Assembly (NCBI GenBank): GCA_002451275.1
Contig: DKBS01000020.1
Coordinates: forward strand, 1,319-15,574
Length of the DNA stretch: 14,256 bases
Source of the DNA: Planctomycetaceae bacterium UBA6894
GTDB taxonomy: Bacteria; Planctomycetota; Planctomycetia; Gemmatales; Gemmataceae
Direction of reading: 5' to 3'
In this document: piece by piece, positions 12,183 to 14,256 of the stretch
Numbering within the stretch: position 1 is the first letter of the stretch
Layout of the letters: each line of letters starts with the position of its first letter
Notes under the pieces: generated by a model
Seen by the model: the letters and a program-made list of their open reading frames with translations, nothing else
Databases searched by the model: none
Told to the model about the DNA's origin: nothing
Made by a program: the position numbers and the translations under genes

Positions 12183-12602
12183 ATGCGCCGCACCCTTGCT
12201 TCCCTCGCCACCGGACTGGGCCTGATGGCCATCGGTGGCTGCCAGGCCATTCAGGAAAGCCAGAACCTGGTTCCCTTGCCAGAGAACTCCCCGCCCCAGC
12301 CCTACCGCGACCTGGTGGTGCGCGCCCGCTTCCAGGCCAGCGCGGCCAACGAATCGTTCTACGCCAACAAGTGGACGGAACTGGAAGAGACCGCCAAGGT
12401 ACTGGGCCAGACCGCCGGCATGGTGGGCAAGGCCACCGGCGTGCCGGTAGCCCGCGAGAAGGACATCGTCACCGTCAGCGGGCAGCTTGCCCAGCAGGCC
12501 AACACCCTGCGCAGCCTTGCGGCCGCGCGGGACGAGAAGGGTGTCAACGCCTGCATGCAGCAGATCAACTCGCTGGTGCGCGAGATGCGGCTCGAGCCCT
12601 GA
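12183..12602 (+). CDS. Helical lipoprotein, possible heme-less cytochrome c'/c556-like bundle
   Basis: 139 residues. Signal peptide MRRTLASLATGLGLMAIGGC with lipobox IGGC and lipidated Cys20. After a proline-rich linker (VPLPENSPPQP), the rest is predicted to be several amphipathic helices, including NESFYANKWTELEETAKVLG (56-75) and LAQQANTLRSLAAARDEKG, and the tail INSLVREMRLEP. The helix pattern and the W-x-E-L-E-E-x-A phrase recall periplasmic four-helix proteins of the cytochrome c' / c556 fold, but there is no CxxCH motif, so no covalent heme is expected. That resemblance is my reading, not a search result. The start ATG follows the previous gene by 45 bases, and a perfect terminator ends the unit. 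Function unknown. Confidence 0.72.
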   Translation: MRRTLASLATGLGLMAIGGCQAIQESQNLVPLPENSPPQPYRDLVVRARFQASAANESFYANKWTELEETAKVLGQTAGMVGKATGVPVAREKDIVTVSGQLAQQANTLRSLAAARDEKGVNACMQQINSLVREMRLEP

Positions 12603-12634
12603 TACCGCGGCGCGGCTTCCTGCGAAACGACCTG

Positions 12635-12680
12635 AAAAAAAACCGGCCGGAGGTCTGAAGCCTCCGGCCGGTTCGTTTTT
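12635..12680. terminator. Bidirectional intrinsic terminator between the lipoprotein gene and rsmA
   Basis: AACCGGCCGGAGG (12641-12653) pairs perfectly with CCTCCGGCCGGTT (12661-12673) around a 7-base loop: a 13-base stem. It has a run of A on the left (12635-12642) and TTCGTTTTT on the right, so it can stop transcription from both converging genes. Confidence 0.92.
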
Positions 12681-12701
12681 CGGGACAGGCCGATCGGCCG
12701 G

Positions 12702-13649
12702 TCAGCCAAACAGCTCGCACAGGCGCAGGTGGGTGGCCACATCCAGCGCCTCGGCGCGCACCTCGCCGGGGATGCCCAGCTTGGCCAGGCCCTCATCGAC
12801 CTGCTTCTTGGTCAGATCACGGCCCTGCATGGCCACCAGACCGCCGCGCAGGTTCTTGCGGCGGTGGCAGTAGAGGTCGCGCAAAAAGTCGCGCAACCGC
12901 CTAGGGCCGGCGGTGGTGGAGGTGGCCAGCTTGTCCACCAGGGCCCGTTTCGCGGGGTTGGCGTCCACCTGCACGATCGCCGAATCGACCTTGGGCGGCG
13001 GGAAAAAGGACCGCGGTGGAATGCGGCGCACGATCGTCACATCCCCCAGCGCCTGGCAGATGATCGCCAGGGAGGCATATTCCTTGTGGCCGGGTGTCGC
13101 CACCATGCGCTCGGCGATTTCCCACTGCACCATGCCCACCATGCGCTCGGGCACCGGGCCGTCAATGAGCAGGTTGGTCATCACCGGCACCGCCACCGCG
13201 TAGGGCAGGTTGGCCACCAGCTTCAGGCGGGTGCAGCCGTGCTTGGCGGCGTTCTCCTTCCAGGCGGCGATGAGCTCCGGGTTCATCGTGTTCTTGCTTT
13301 GAAGGGCGTCCCCCTCAACCAAGCGCACCTTGGGGTTGGACCCCAGCATCTCGCGAGCCATACGCGCGAAGCCCGGGTCGATCTCGGCGCTGGTAACGCA
13401 GCCGGCGTCGAAGGCCATGCGCCCCGTCAGGCTGCCCGTGCCGGTGCCCACCTCCAGCACGGCGTCCTCCGGGGTAAGCTCCCCCGAGCGCGCCACCAGG
13501 TCCAGCAGGTTCAGGTCGATCAGGAAGTTCTGGCCCAGCTTGCTTTTGGCCCCCAGCCCGTGCCGCTGGAACAGCTTGATCAGGAAGCCCAGCGTCTGGC
13601 GCGGACTAGGTCCCTCGATGTTGGTCCCGGTGTTCATTGCTTTTTCCAT
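12702..13649 (-). CDS. rsmA: 16S rRNA (adenine1518-N6/adenine1519-N6)-dimethyltransferase
   Basis: 315 residues (E. coli KsgA has 273). Motifs: KLGQNFLID (37-45), the SAM loop VLEVGTGTGSLT (64-75), the acidic residue of motif II in SAEIDPG, motif IV NLPY (147-150), and FFPPPKVDSAIV (215-226), followed by the C-terminal domain. The enzyme dimethylates two adenines near the 3' end of 16S rRNA during small-subunit assembly. Two starts are possible: ATG at 13649 with AAGGAACC directly before it, or ATG at 13637 whose ATGA overlaps the ribE stop by 4 bases. Both keep all motifs. An insertion of some 25 residues between the acidic loop and NLPY (MNPELIAAWKENAAKHG) accounts for part of the extra length. 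It is co-transcribed with ribE and ends at the shared terminator. Confidence 0.93.
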   Translation of the reverse strand: MEKAMNTGTNIEGPSPRQTLGFLIKLFQRHGLGAKSKLGQNFLIDLNLLDLVARSGELTPEDAVLEVGTGTGSLTGRMAFDAGCVTSAEIDPGFARMAREMLGSNPKVRLVEGDALQSKNTMNPELIAAWKENAAKHGCTRLKLVANLPYAVAVPVMTNLLIDGPVPERMVGMVQWEIAERMVATPGHKEYASLAIICQALGDVTIVRRIPPRSFFPPPKVDSAIVQVDANPAKRALVDKLATSTTAGPRRLRDFLRDLYCHRRKNLRGGLVAMQGRDLTKKQVDEGLAKLGIPGEVRAEALDVATHLRLCELFG

Positions 13650-14256
13650 GGTTCCTTCGGCGCGTCCCCTTGCAGGGCGGCCCGCGCCCCCTCCAGACCC
13701 GTGACGCCCATGTTGGCGATGGCGTTGCGAACATAACGGGCCAAAATATCCACCTCGATGTTGACCGGCTCACCCGCCGCCCGGCTGCCAAGGGTGGTAG
13801 CCGCCAGCGTGTGCGGGATGAGCATCACCTGGAAACCGCCGGGCCGCACCTCCACCAGCGTCAGCGACACCCCGTCCACGGCCACGGAGCCTTTTTTGAT
13901 CATGTCCCGCGACAGCTCGACCGGGCAGTCGAACCAGATCATCTCCCAGTCCTTTTCCGCCTGGCGCGATGCGATGGCCCCGGTGCCATCGACATGCCCC
14001 TGCACCCAGTGCCCGCCCATCGTGTCGCCCAGTTTCAGCGAGCGTTCCAGGTTCACCCGGCTGCCGGTCTGCAACCGTCCCAGGTTCGTCCGGGCCAGGG
14101 TCTCGGGGCCCACCTGGAACAACGCGGTAGGGCCGTCCAGCTCCACGGCCGTCAGGCAGACGCCGTTGACGGCAATGCTGGCGCCCAGCGAGCCGACCGG
14201 CGGTTCGAAGGGGGTGCACACCCGCAACTGAAGGCCCGGCCCCTCGGCCCTCGCCT
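13634..14256 (-). CDS. ribE: Riboflavin synthase alpha chain (partial, N-terminus beyond right edge)
   Basis: The frame is open to the right edge with 206 complete codons; the first visible residues are ARAEGPGLQLRVCTPFE. The two tandem lumazine-binding barrels of the family are present. Barrel one has SIAVNGVCLTAVE and MGGHWVQGHVDG; barrel two has GSVAVDGVSLTLVEV, then IPHTLAATTLG and ILARYV. The enzyme dismutates two 6,7-dimethyl-8-ribityllumazines into riboflavin and a pyrimidine. Full-length proteins begin MFTG(I/L)V(E/Q) and have roughly 200-220 residues, so only about 15-18 residues are missing beyond the window. The TTG near 14225-14227 that would give a complete frame inside the window is not a real start. 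The stop overlaps the rsmA start region. Confidence 0.93.
   Translation of the reverse strand, partial: ARAEGPGLQLRVCTPFEPPVGSLGASIAVNGVCLTAVELDGPTALFQVGPETLARTNLGRLQTGSRVNLERSLKLGDTMGGHWVQGHVDGTGAIASRQAEKDWEMIWFDCPVELSRDMIKKGSVAVDGVSLTLVEVRPGGFQVMLIPHTLAATTLGSRAAGEPVNIEVDILARYVRNAIANMGVTGLEGARAALQGDAPKEPWKKQ

Overview
The window looks like an ordinary stretch of chromosome from a GC-rich bacterium (well over 60 % G+C by eye), most likely a planctomycete. That placement is an inference from gene style and was not checked by a search. It rests on a TatC with a very large first periplasmic loop, a NusG paralogue starting MPILPEEP next to a WecA-type transferase with an extra C-terminal domain, an MsbA-like ABC transporter with a coiled-coil insert, and short lipoproteins. 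There is no phage, insertion sequence, CRISPR array or integrase.

Left part (1-3180, all minus strand): a surface-polysaccharide start module. Reading leftward, it holds a tRNA-Leu(CAG), a spacer rich in inverted repeats, a NusG paralogue (RfaH/UpxY type), a polyprenyl-phosphate sugar-phosphate transferase (WecA/TagO/MraY superfamily), and the N-terminal part of a Wzz-type chain-length protein cut by the left edge. Together they would start the lipid-linked repeat unit, set chain length and keep polymerase processive over a long downstream locus.

Middle-left (3253-7739, minus strand): three overlapping genes that look translationally coupled. They are an MsbA-like ABC exporter, an ArnT/GT39-like membrane glycosyltransferase, and a dolichol-phosphate-mannose-synthase-like GT2 protein that seems to have lost its DxD motif. 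This suggests flipping and glycosylating an envelope lipid or glycan.

Middle (7740-8995): a gene-poor stretch with a 91-residue zinc-ribbon protein (plus strand, possible sigma54 promoter, strong terminator) and a 60-residue two-helix membrane protein (plus strand).

Right part: tatC and a fused uroporphyrinogen-III methyltransferase/synthase (cobA-hemD) overlap by 4 bases on the minus strand. Two small lipoprotein genes run on the plus strand and end at a near-perfect bidirectional terminator. Facing them are ribE (cut by the right edge) and rsmA, which also overlap.

Most genes are housekeeping or envelope functions. The items most worth a second look are the apparent pseudo-glycosyltransferase coupled to the ArnT-like enzyme, the attenuator-like hairpin ahead of the NusG paralogue, the extra domain on the WecA-like enzyme, the divergent methyltransferase motifs of CobA-HemD, and the orphan zinc-ribbon gene.
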